DNA of 6,781 bases from contig JBFWQE010000230.1 in NCBI GenBank assembly GCA_050249615.1, positions 1 through 6,781 of the forward strand. The letters run 5' to 3'. This stretch comes from VFZN01 sp050249615. GTDB taxonomy: Bacteria; Acidobacteriota; Vicinamibacteria; Vicinamibacterales; UBA2999. This document shows positions 1 through 6,484 of the stretch, piece after piece (the stretch's first letter is position 1; each line of letters starts with the position of its first letter). The notes below the pieces were generated by a model. The model was not told the origin of the DNA. It saw only the letters and a program-made list of their open reading frames with translations, and ran no database searches. A program made the translations under genes and the position numbers.

Positions 1-6
1 CAGACA

Positions 7-90
7 CGAAGAGCCTGTGGAAATGCCGGCCGCGGACGCGGCCTTGGACGCCGCCCAGAACGCGGCGCCCACATTCCCACAGGCCCTCCA
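7..90 (-). other. Structured inverted-repeat element, three-way junction, downstream of the receptor gene
   Basis: Bases 7-26 pair with 71-90 as an uninterrupted 20-bp helix if read as minus-strand RNA (15 Watson-Crick and 5 G-U pairs). Inside are two hairpins: 28-33 with 38-43 (6 bp, 4-nt loop) and 46-54 with 62-70 (9 bp, one G-U, 7-nt loop). On the plus strand all six imperfect pairs would be A-C mismatches, so the fold favours a minus-strand transcript. It begins 30 nt after the stop codon of the receptor gene, so it could be a 3'-UTR structure, an RNA-processing or termination signal, a small RNA or a dispersed palindromic repeat. No U-tract follows it on the minus strand, so it is not a standard intrinsic terminator. 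I do not recognise the family. The pairing is seen directly; the role is unknown. Confidence 0.6.
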
Positions 91-97
91 ATTGGAG
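86..97. repeat. 12-bp perfect palindrome
   Basis: CTCCAATTGGAG is a perfect palindrome between the receptor stop codon and the structured element. It shares its left half with the outer helix of that element, so the two pairings would compete. It could be a protein-binding dyad, or chance. Confidence 0.35.
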
Positions 98-120
98 CGT
101 TGACTTACGGTCTTTCCATA

Positions 121-2304
121 TCAGAACTTCACGGCGAGCGTCACCGACGCCGAGCGTCCGGCGGCGAGCACCGCGCGCACGTCCTGGCTGGCCAGGTACG
201 TTTCGTTCAGCAGGTTCCGCGCCTGCACGCGGATCTCGAGCGGTCCGGCCACGGTGTAGCCGGCCTGTGCGTCGAGGAGCGTGTAGCCTGGCACCTCCCG
301 CTCGGTCGGCCCTTCGTTCTCGTCGGCGGAGAAGAAGGCGAGCCGCGCCTGCGTGTAGGCCCGGGCGCCGAAGGCCTTGCGCAGCAGCGTGGTGAGGTTG
401 AAGGGCGAGATGTCGTCCAGGTAGGAGCCGGTGTCGAGCGCCACGCCCTGGGCCACCTGCGTGGCGACGTCGAGCGTGAAGCCGCGCCCGAGGTCCGCCT
501 GCGCCTCGACCTCGAAACCACGGACGCGGGCCGAGCCGCGGTTTCGGAAGAAGAAGAAGTCGGTCGCCGCCTGGTACCGCTCGATGAGATCGTTGATGCG
601 GTACTGGTAGTAGAACGCCGCGAGGCGGTAGCGCGGTGCGGTGTAGCGGACCGTCCAGTCCACCTGCCAGCTCGTCTCGGGATCGAGGTCCGGGTTGCCG
701 GTGATGAAGCCGCGCCCCGTCGGTCCCCGATAGTAGCGATCCGAGAGCGTGGGATCCCGGAAGCCGCGCGCGACCTGGAGCGTCGTGCTCACGCCCCGGA
801 AGGCGCCCGCGGTGAGCGCCAGGTAGCCCGAGGCGCCGCCGTTGCTCGTGGAGAGGTCCCCGAAGTAGCCGCCGGTGTTCTTCGTCACCACGTAGTCGGC
901 GCGCCCGCCGGCGCCCAGCGAGAGCACCGGCGTGAGGGCGGTGTCGAGGTTGGCGTAGAGCCCCGTGTCGGTGCGCCGCGCGTTGTCGATGGAGAGGTTC
1001 GGCCGGGTGCTCGCGATGGCGCCCTGGAGGTCGTACGCAACGAAGTCGTCGATCGCCTCGAGCCCGAAGCGGCCGTTCAGGTCCAGGCCCAGCTCGAGCC
1101 GCGCCTCGCCCAGGAGCTTCTCTCCGAACGCCCGCATGCCGAAGTCCTTCGCTGAGACGTCCGCGCGCTCGATGGACCGTCCCGCGGTGGCGGTGGCGAA
1201 CCGGTCCTGGTCGGTGCGCTGATCGTAGGAGCCGAGGAACGTGTTCACGCTGACGCGCCTGAAGAAGCCGGCGTCCTGCTGCTCGTACGCCGCCGTGAAG
1301 CGGTGCGAGTTCTCGTGCGGGTAGTAGAAGCGGACGGTCCGGGAGTTGTTGCGCGGCCGCTCGATGTCGCGCCCGAAGTCGCTCTGCCAGCCCACGCTGA
1401 TCATGCCGCGGCCGACCTGCTGCTCCACCCGGGCGAGGAACCCGTGGTCCGCGAAGCCCGAGTTGAACACCGGGCCCTCGGGGCTCTCCCAGTCGTCCGC
1501 CGATCGCGTGTGTGCGGCGAACAGCACGCTGCCGGCGGGAAGGCCCTTCGAGACCTGCCCCGACAGCCGCCGATCCGGCACGCCGGTGCCGGCCGTGGCG
1601 GAGAATCGCACGGACCAGGGCGAAGCCGGCAGCACGCGCCGCGTGCGGATGGAGACGACGCCCCCGAAGGCGTCCGAGCCGTACGCGACGGATCCCGGGC
1701 CGCGTGCCACGTCCACGCTGTCCACGATCGACGGATCCAGGTAGGTGGCGCTCGGGCCCACCCGGCGCTCGGAGGTGACGCGCGCGCCGTCGATGATGAT
1801 GAGCGTCCGCCCGCGCGCGAGGCCCCGGACCGCCGGCACGGCGGCCTGGCCCTCGGACACCTGGTTGACGCCCGCCACGTTCTCGATGGCCTGCATCAGG
1901 TTCGTGGGCTGGCGCACGTCCACCTCACGCCCGCTCAGCGTCGTCGTGCCCGCCGCGGGCGTGGACTCGATGCCCGGTGCCGAGCCAGTGACCGTGACCG
2001 CTTCGCTCAGGAGCGATTCGACCGTGATGGTCTGCGGCCCCTCGCCCAGCGCTTCCACGACGACGGGCTTCATGTAGGTGCCGTTGGACTGGATGACGAG
2101 GATCTCGAACGGCGGCGCCGGGTCCGGCTGCCACGTGAAACGGCCGTCGGCATCGGTGACCGCCTCGCCGGGGCGTCCGAGAATCGAGATGACCGCGCCG
2201 GCAACCGGGCGGCCATCGGTGGTGACGATGCGGGCCTCCCAGGCGAAGGCGGGGGCGGCGAGGAAGAGGACGATTGCGAGCGCGAGCACGAACCGACGGG
2301 ACAT
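121..2304 (-). CDS. TonB-dependent outer-membrane receptor with N-terminal carboxypeptidase-regulatory-like domain
   Basis: This 727-residue protein is an energised outer-membrane importer driven by TonB-ExbBD. Residues 1-21 are a signal peptide (MSRR, hydrophobic core, cut after AFA). Residues 22-95 resemble the carboxypeptidase-regulatory-like beta domain (VAGAVISI, TDADGRF). A TonB-box-like stretch EAVTVTGS lies near 101-107. The plug covers about 110-225, with RGLARGRTLIIIDG, VDVARGPGSVAYGSDAFGG and VSIRTRR typical of the family. The rest is a beta-barrel with an FRDP/NPDL region near 510-540 and a terminal phenylalanine, as usual for outer-membrane barrels. The ATG at 2304 is chosen because it gives the signal peptide; the frame stays open upstream through repeats and the M56 gene, but that stretch is not protein-like. 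FRDP/NPDL boxes occur in haem receptors but also more widely, so the substrate (iron chelate, haem, cobalamin or other metal) cannot be assigned. Confidence 0.93.
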   Translation of the reverse strand: MSRRFVLALAIVLFLAAPAFAWEARIVTTDGRPVAGAVISILGRPGEAVTDADGRFTWQPDPAPPFEILVIQSNGTYMKPVVVEALGEGPQTITVESLLSEAVTVTGSAPGIESTPAAGTTTLSGREVDVRQPTNLMQAIENVAGVNQVSEGQAAVPAVRGLARGRTLIIIDGARVTSERRVGPSATYLDPSIVDSVDVARGPGSVAYGSDAFGGVVSIRTRRVLPASPWSVRFSATAGTGVPDRRLSGQVSKGLPAGSVLFAAHTRSADDWESPEGPVFNSGFADHGFLARVEQQVGRGMISVGWQSDFGRDIERPRNNSRTVRFYYPHENSHRFTAAYEQQDAGFFRRVSVNTFLGSYDQRTDQDRFATATAGRSIERADVSAKDFGMRAFGEKLLGEARLELGLDLNGRFGLEAIDDFVAYDLQGAIASTRPNLSIDNARRTDTGLYANLDTALTPVLSLGAGGRADYVVTKNTGGYFGDLSTSNGGASGYLALTAGAFRGVSTTLQVARGFRDPTLSDRYYRGPTGRGFITGNPDLDPETSWQVDWTVRYTAPRYRLAAFYYQYRINDLIERYQAATDFFFFRNRGSARVRGFEVEAQADLGRGFTLDVATQVAQGVALDTGSYLDDISPFNLTTLLRKAFGARAYTQARLAFFSADENEGPTEREVPGYTLLDAQAGYTVAGPLEIRVQARNLLNETYLASQDVRAVLAAGRSASVTLAVKF

Positions 2305-2327
2305 ACCTCGCCGTACTGTAGCGAGGC
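2305..2327 (-). promoter_or_regulatory. Hairpin or dyad abutting the receptor start codon
   Basis: In the minus-strand sense CCTCGC and GCGAGG (2321-2326 and 2306-2311) form a perfect 6-bp inverted repeat with a 9-nt centre, extended by one G-U pair (2327/2305). The right arm GCGAGG is the only Shine-Dalgarno-like purine run and ends one base before the ATG, so folding would bury the start region. The centre holds TACAGT (2315-2320), a weak -10 candidate, so the same dyad could instead be an operator over a promoter. The pairing is seen; the function is inferred. Confidence 0.4.
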
Positions 2328-2373
2328 CGAGGGGACTACTACCAGCGCTCGTAGGCGGAGTCGGCCGGCGGAA

Positions 2374-2476
2374 GGGCCTCGCGCTGCTCGGTAGGCCTCG
2401 CTGCGCTCGGTAGGGGCCTCGCGCTGCTCGGTAGGCCTCGCTGCGCTCGGTAGGGGCCTCGCTTGCGCTCGGTGGG
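2374..2476. repeat. 40-bp tandem repeat made of 20-bp half-units
   Basis: Two identical 40-bp copies lie at 2374-2413 and 2414-2453, followed by a diverged partial copy to about 2476. Each copy consists of two related 20-bp halves, each starting GGCCTCGC (with an extra leading G in the first) and ending in CTCGGTAG or similar. The array sits in the 230-bp gap between the M56 peptidase and receptor genes. It is not a CRISPR, since there are no unique spacers. It could act as an RNA-structure, termination or pausing region, or simply be a dispersed intergenic repeat. Confidence 0.85.
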
Positions 2477-2484
2477 ACACCCAC
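2472..2484. repeat. Small perfect hairpin
   Basis: GTGGG and CCCAC form a 5-bp stem with an ACA loop next to the end of the 40-bp repeat. It is short and GC-rich, and in such sequence may be chance. No T-run follows it on either strand. Confidence 0.25.
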
Positions 2485-2518
2485 GGCGCGTAAGCGTCGC
2501 CGGCCGCGAAGTGGCACA

Positions 2519-2533
2519 CGCGCCGCAGGCGCG
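2519..2533 (-). terminator. GC hairpin directly after the M56 stop codon, possible weak terminator
   Basis: CGCGCC (2519-2524) and GGCGCG (2528-2533) form a perfect 6-bp stem with a 3-nt loop, one base beyond the peptidase stop codon. No U-tract follows in the minus direction, so it would be at most a weak or factor-assisted terminator. Read-through into the receptor gene remains possible. Confidence 0.3.
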
Positions 2534-2534
2534 C

Positions 2535-3494
2535 CTACCGCAGGCCTACTCGCATCAGCGCTTCGAGTGCGGCGTAGGCTGCTGGCATCAGGAGCACAGC
2601 CCCTCCTGCGAGGGCGGCGATGGCTACGAGCCGCCCGGTTGCCGACGGCCGCGAGTCGCCGGTTGGCGGGGGTGCGTCCACGAGCCGGCGCACGCGCTCG
2701 GCGATGGGCTCGCCACCGTACAGGGCGCTGGCCGGCAGCGGTCCGGCCGGCGTGCTGGCTAGGCGCACCACCTTGACGAGCGCCGAGGCCAGGTGCCTGC
2801 GGTCCCTCGGGCACCGGGCAGCGGTCTCGTCGGCGGCCAGCTCCGCCGCCTGGGCCCAGGCGGCCTGCATCCGCCTGCCGGCCGGTGTCCAGCCGAGGAT
2901 GTCGGGCGAGGCGATCAACGCGATGCGCCGCAGGTTGTCCCGCGACCGCGCGTGCGCCAGCTCGTGCTGCATCACCGTCCGCAGCTCGTCCGCCGTGCAC
3001 GCCTTCACAACCGCACGCGCCACGAACAGTCGGGACCTGACCAGCCCGACGAGGGCGACGACCGGGAACGAGGTTTCAACCAGGAACGCGGGCACGGGCA
3101 TGGCCGGGAGCGCCGCGCGCGTGGCCCGCCGCAGAGCCGCGTGGGCACACCGCGTCTGCCACAGTGCCTGCCCGGCGCGGCACGCGCCGGATGCGATGAG
3201 GAGAGCGCCCATGCCCGCGGTGGCCAGTGCCACAGGCCCGGCCGCCTCGGCCTCCAGGCGTGGCTCCCACAGCACGAACGACAGCGACATGCCGATCCAG
3301 GCGACGGCCAGCGCCGCCAGCGAGGGGGAGAGCCGCAGGAGCCAGAGCCGACCCGCCATCGTTCCCGGCGGTGAGGGCCCCCGCGCGACCACGCGCCTCT
3401 CGGCGGGCACGACCGCCAGCGCCACGACGGTGCTGACGAGCGCGTGCGCCGCCAGCACCAGGACGAGACCGCGGGCGAAGAAGTCGAGGCTCAT
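2535..3494 (-). CDS. M56 (BlaR1/MecR1-like) membrane zinc metallopeptidase without sensor domain
   Basis: This is an integral membrane protease of 319 residues. Hydrophobic helices lie near residues 5-30, 52-75 and 86-105, then a cytosolic catalytic domain and a last helix near 287-309. The zinc site is HELAH (H177, E178, H181), with a likely third ligand E218 in ELAADETAA, the usual M56 pattern. In the BlaR1/MecR1 family a signal activates the protease, which leads to cleavage of the BlaI/MecI repressor. Here only about ten residues follow the last helix, so the extracellular penicillin-binding sensor of BlaR1 is absent and the signal must enter another way, for example through the membrane helices or a partner protein. 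The ATG at 3494 lies one base after the repressor stop codon (TGAGATG), implying translational coupling. No beta-lactamase gene is present. Confidence 0.9.
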   Translation of the reverse strand: MSLDFFARGLVLVLAAHALVSTVVALAVVPAERRVVARGPSPPGTMAGRLWLLRLSPSLAALAVAWIGMSLSFVLWEPRLEAEAAGPVALATAGMGALLIASGACRAGQALWQTRCAHAALRRATRAALPAMPVPAFLVETSFPVVALVGLVRSRLFVARAVVKACTADELRTVMQHELAHARSRDNLRRIALIASPDILGWTPAGRRMQAAWAQAAELAADETAARCPRDRRHLASALVKVVRLASTPAGPLPASALYGGEPIAERVRRLVDAPPPTGDSRPSATGRLVAIAALAGGAVLLMPAAYAALEALMRVGLR

Positions 3495-3495
3495 C

Positions 3496-3906
3496 TCATT
3501 CGCCGTCCTTCTTCAGGCGGATGAGGGCCTCGAGCTCGTCGAGCAGCGACGCGTCGCGGCGGCTCACCTCGTCCACGAACATCGAGATGATGGGACGCAG
3601 CGCGCCGCTCTCGCCGGGCAGGAGCGTCGCGAGGACGGAGCCCGCCCGGCGGGCGTTCAGCTCGCCGCGGCTCCATCTCGGCGCATACGCGAACGCCCGT
3701 CCCTGTTTCTCGCGAGTCAGCAGTCCCTTGCGGAACAACCGATCGGCCGTGGTCATGAGCGTGGTGTACGCCACGCCCGGGAAACCCGGCAGCAGGTCGC
3801 GCACCGTCGTGCTCACGCCGCGCACCCACAGCTCGTCGAGCACGCGCGACTCGAGCGGACCCAGGAGGACGTCGAGTTCCGTCCGGATGTGCAGCGGGTC
3901 TTCCAC
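3496..3906 (-). CDS. BlaI/MecI/CopY-family transcriptional repressor
   Basis: This 136-residue protein has the usual family length. Residues 10-80 form a winged helix-turn-helix: LGPLESRVLDELW is the first helix region, AYTTLMTTADRLFRKGLL (46-63) contains the recognition helix, and GRAFAYAP is the wing. The C-terminal part (about 82-136) should form the dimerisation helices where the M56 partner normally cleaves. The GTG at 3906 is chosen because family similarity begins just after it; the frame is open further upstream only by reading through heptamer repeats and antisense to the hydrolase gene. A TATAAT hexamer ends 7 nt before the GTG and no well-placed Shine-Dalgarno is present, so the mRNA may be leaderless. 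It probably represses its own operon and possibly the receptor gene; operator sites were not identified. Confidence 0.9.
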   Translation of the reverse strand: MEDPLHIRTELDVLLGPLESRVLDELWVRGVSTTVRDLLPGFPGVAYTTLMTTADRLFRKGLLTREKQGRAFAYAPRWSRGELNARRAGSVLATLLPGESGALRPIISMFVDEVSRRDASLLDELEALIRLKKDGE

Positions 3907-3913
3907 CTGGGTG

Positions 3914-3919
3914 ATTATA
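3914..3919 (-). promoter_or_regulatory. Consensus -10 hexamer for the repressor gene
   Basis: TATAAT on the minus strand lies 7 nt before the GTG start, so transcription would begin at or next to the start codon. It is the only AT-rich patch in the intergenic region. The -35 region at normal spacing falls inside the CCGGTCT array and does not resemble TTGACA. On the plus strand the overlapping TATATT (3916-3921) could serve as a -10 for the divergent hydrolase gene. Confidence 0.5.
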
Positions 3920-3920
3920 T

Positions 3921-3970
<50 letters not shown>

Positions 3971-3973
3971 TCC

Positions 3974-4006
3974 TGATCCCTGATCCCTGATCCCTGATCC
4001 CTGATC
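3974..4006. repeat. Heptamer tandem array (TGATCCC)n ending at the hydrolase start codon
   Basis: Four perfect TGATCCC units run from 3974 to 4001, followed by the partial unit TGATC, which ends at the base before the hydrolase ATG. Its sequence differs from the neighbouring CCGGTCT array but it has the same 7-bp period. It replaces the normal ribosome-binding region of the hydrolase gene and puts a GATC site every 7 bp. Confidence 0.95.
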
Positions 4007-4705
4007 ATGATCGACACCCTCTTTCTCGATGCGGGCGGCGTGCTCGTCCATCCTTCCTGGTCGCGCGTCAGCGACGCGCTGGCGCGGGAGGGGATTGCCG
4101 TGGACGCCGCACGGCTCGCGGCCGCCGAGCCGCACGCGATGCGCGCGCTGGACGAGTCGGTCATCGTCGGGACCACCGACGACCAGAAGCGCGGGTGGAT
4201 GTACTTCAACCTGATCCTCGATCAGGTGGGCGTGCCGCGATCGCCGCGCACCGAGGCGGCGCTGGAGGTGCTGGCCGCCTATCACCGCGAGCACAACCTG
4301 TGGGAGCACGTCGAAGACGAGGTGGTGCCCGTGCTCGAAGGCCTCCGGGCGCGGGGCCTGCGGCTGGTGGTGGTGTCCAATGCCAACGGCCGGCTCGGGC
4401 ACCTGTTCGACCGCCTCGGCCTCGCGCGCTGGTTCGACGTGCTGCTCGACTCGCACGACTGGGGCGTCGAGAAGCCGGACCCGCGCCTCTTTCACCACGC
4501 GCTCGCGGCGTCGGGGGCGACTGCGGAACGGACGGCGCACGTCGGCGACCTCTATCACGTAGACGTCGCGGGCGCGCGGCGGGCGGGCCTGGCCCACGCG
4601 GTGCTCTTCGACGCGGCCGGCCTCTACCCCGGGGTGGACTGCCCGCGCGTCGGCCGCCTGGCGGAGCTCAGCGCGTGGCTGGACGGGATTGGCGTCCCGG
4701 GATGA
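4007..4705 (+). CDS. HAD-superfamily hydrolase (HAD_2-like, phosphatase-type)
   Basis: This 232-residue cytosolic protein has all four haloacid dehalogenase motifs. Motif I is LFLDAGGVL with nucleophile D8, motif II is VVVSNANG with S124, motif III is EKPDPRLF with K156, and motif IV is VGDLYHVD with D181 and D186. A helical cap of roughly residues 15-105 sits between motifs I and II, as in subfamily I. The usual second aspartate of motif I (DxD) is glycine here, a variant (DAGG) found in some HAD branches. Likely chemistry is hydrolysis of a small phosphorylated metabolite, but the substrate cannot be read from the sequence. The ATG at 4007 is chosen because MIDTLFLDAGG is a canonical HAD N-terminus. 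No Shine-Dalgarno is visible, since the heptamer array runs up to the start codon. The gene's last 38 bases overlap the convergent histidine kinase gene. Confidence 0.9.
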   Translation: MIDTLFLDAGGVLVHPSWSRVSDALAREGIAVDAARLAAAEPHAMRALDESVIVGTTDDQKRGWMYFNLILDQVGVPRSPRTEAALEVLAAYHREHNLWEHVEDEVVPVLEGLRARGLRLVVVSNANGRLGHLFDRLGLARWFDVLLDSHDWGVEKPDPRLFHHALAASGATAERTAHVGDLYHVDVAGARRAGLAHAVLFDAAGLYPGVDCPRVGRLAELSAWLDGIGVPG

Positions 4706-6476
4706 GCGAGAGCCAGACGCGGAAGCGCGTGCCCTGACCCGGCGCGCTCGTCACGCGCAGCGCCGCCTGGTGGCTGCGGACGATGCCCCGCACGGCGGCG
4801 AGGCCGAGGCCGCGCCCCGTTTCCTTGGTGGAGAAGAACGGGTCGAACATGCGTGCCATGGTGTCCTCGCTGATGCCGTGGCCGTTGTCCACCACGTCCA
4901 CGAAAACGTAGCGGCCGGGCTCGGCGTCGCTGCCGAACGTCATCTTCGACAGCGCCTCGCGGTCGAGCGATTCCTGGCCGGTGGCGACGGTGACCAGCCC
5001 GCCCTCGTCCACGGCCTCGGTGGCGTTCATGATCAGGTTGAGCACCACCTGGCGGATCTGCGTCGGGTCGGCGTCCACGAGCGGCAGCGGGCCAGGGCTG
5101 TTGTAGACGAGCGTGCAGTGCTTCGACACCGACGCCGACATGACGTCCACCATCTCCTTGACCAGCGTGTCGAGGTCCACGCGCTCCGACACGACGCGGC
5201 CCTCGCCGGCGTAGGCCAGCATCTTCGACACGAGATCCGCCGCGCGCTGCGAGCCGATGACGATGGCTTCGGCGGTGCGGCGCTGCGCGGAGTCGGGCGG
5301 CGCCTGCATCGCCAGCAGGTCGGCATTGCCCAGGATGCCGGTGAGCAGGTTGTTGAAGTCGTGCGCGACGCCGGCGGCGAACACGGTGAGGCTCTCGGAC
5401 TTCTGCTGCTCCTGCACGCGCCGCTCGAGCGCGTAGCGATCGGCCTCGACGCGCCGCCGTGACGTGATGTCGCGCACCGTCACCAGCCAGCCCTCGAAGC
5501 GGCGTCCGGGCGTGCGCACCGGCAGCACGCGCACCTCGAGGAACCGCGGGCCCGGTTCGACCTTCACCACCGCGGGGAGCTCCGCCGACGCCCGGCCCTC
5601 GGCGGTGGCCTGCGTCCACCAGGGCACCGCGTCGGCGATCCCCCTGCCGACCGACGCCGGCGTGCAGCCGGTGTGGCGCTCGGCCGCGAGGTTCAGGTCG
5701 ATGATGCGGCGCTCGGCGTCGAGCACCAGCACGCCGTCCTCCATGCTGTCCACCACCATGTCGCGCGCCAGCGGGACGAGGCCGAACAGCCGGTAGCGAA
5801 ACAGTCCCCACGTGAAGCACAGTCCCGCGACGGCGAACGCGAGGGGCGTGACGTCGAAAGCGCCGAGGGGCCGCAGGTAGGCGAGATAGGTGATGTTGCC
5901 CACGATGGGCATGACGAGCCCGATGGCGACGGCGACGAGTTGGGGCCGATAGGGTGGCGGGAACCCCGCCACGCCACGGGCCAGCATCCACGTGCCGATC
6001 AGCACCAGGGCATAGGAATAGGCGACGTGGACCCAGTACCACGGCCCTGGCTGGTACACGAGCCGCAGGCCCCAGGGCGTGTTCACGGGGCTCACGTCCT
6101 GCCAGACGAAGCCGTGGGCCTCGTTGGTGATCACGGCGGCGAGCGTCAGCACCGGGAGCGCCCAGAGCGCGGTGCGCACGACCGGGTGCGACGGCCACGC
6201 CACGCGCGCGTAGCCGCTCGTGAAGAGGAGCCACAGCACGCCGATGCCCGACACCGACAGGTACTGGACCTTCGCGATCACGAGGCGGGACGCGGTGTCC
6301 GGGGCCAGGGTATGGAGCGCGCTCGTGAGGCACCAGTGCGCCACGGCCAGCATCAGCCACCCGAACGCGGGGCTCCCCGGCACCGTGCGCCGCGCCCGTG
6401 CGAACACGGCGGCCCAGATGGACAGGCCGGTCGCGAGGAACAGCGCGATGGCGTGAAGGGGAAGCAGCCAGGACAC
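4668..6476 (-). CDS. Sensor histidine kinase with N-terminal 7TM domain, PAS domain and NtrB-like kinase core
   Basis: This is a 602-residue membrane kinase. Seven hydrophobic segments lie near residues 3-25, 37-57, 69-88, 98-117, 147-166, 178-200 and 209-227, with the landmarks TNEAHGFVW and GPWYWVHVAYSYALVLIG of the 7TM histidine-kinase N-terminal family. A PAS domain follows (about 240-340, starting MVVDSMEDGVLVLD). The H-box GVAHDFNNLLTGILGN contains phospho-acceptor H372. The ATP-binding domain has the N-box NLIMNATEAV (N484), G1 DNGHGIS (530-536), F-box MFDPFFSTK (about 543-551) and G2 GRGLGL (554-559). No receiver domain is fused and no response regulator is adjacent. The GTG at 6476 is chosen because the first membrane helix starts there and the open frame upstream is only low-complexity repeat. 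TAGAAT ends 8 nt before it, suggesting a leaderless mRNA. The input signal and partner regulator are unknown. Confidence 0.92.
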   Translation of the reverse strand: MSWLLPLHAIALFLATGLSIWAAVFARARRTVPGSPAFGWLMLAVAHWCLTSALHTLAPDTASRLVIAKVQYLSVSGIGVLWLLFTSGYARVAWPSHPVVRTALWALPVLTLAAVITNEAHGFVWQDVSPVNTPWGLRLVYQPGPWYWVHVAYSYALVLIGTWMLARGVAGFPPPYRPQLVAVAIGLVMPIVGNITYLAYLRPLGAFDVTPLAFAVAGLCFTWGLFRYRLFGLVPLARDMVVDSMEDGVLVLDAERRIIDLNLAAERHTGCTPASVGRGIADAVPWWTQATAEGRASAELPAVVKVEPGPRFLEVRVLPVRTPGRRFEGWLVTVRDITSRRRVEADRYALERRVQEQQKSESLTVFAAGVAHDFNNLLTGILGNADLLAMQAPPDSAQRRTAEAIVIGSQRAADLVSKMLAYAGEGRVVSERVDLDTLVKEMVDVMSASVSKHCTLVYNSPGPLPLVDADPTQIRQVVLNLIMNATEAVDEGGLVTVATGQESLDREALSKMTFGSDAEPGRYVFVDVVDNGHGISEDTMARMFDPFFSTKETGRGLGLAAVRGIVRSHQAALRVTSAPGQGTRFRVWLSLIPGRQSRPATR

Positions 6477-6484
6477 CGATGGGC

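Noticed and set aside
7..97. Integron attC site
   Set aside because: The size and imperfect palindrome are suggestive, but no GTTRRRY/RYYYAAC core sites are found at the ends, and no integrase is present.
2..103. Plus-strand open frame ending at 103 that could be the C-terminus of a convergent gene (ends FPQALQLER)
   Set aside because: It has fairly G/C-rich third positions but coincides with the structured element 7-90, which explains the alanine-rich pattern. No family is recognisable in about 33 residues. Sequence to the left would decide.
100..1155. 351-codon plus-strand open frame antisense to the receptor gene
   Set aside because: Its composition (R, V, E and A only in long runs) is that of an antisense shadow in GC-rich DNA, and the opposite strand encodes a clear TonB receptor.
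2305..3000. Upstream extension of the receptor reading frame
   Set aside because: The frame is open only because of GC content and repeats. It overlaps the peptidase gene, and the signal peptide begins at 2304.
2535..3906. Beta-lactam resistance regulator assignment (blaI-blaR1)
   Set aside because: The peptidase has no penicillin-binding sensor domain and no beta-lactamase or PBP2a gene is nearby, so only family-level names are justified.
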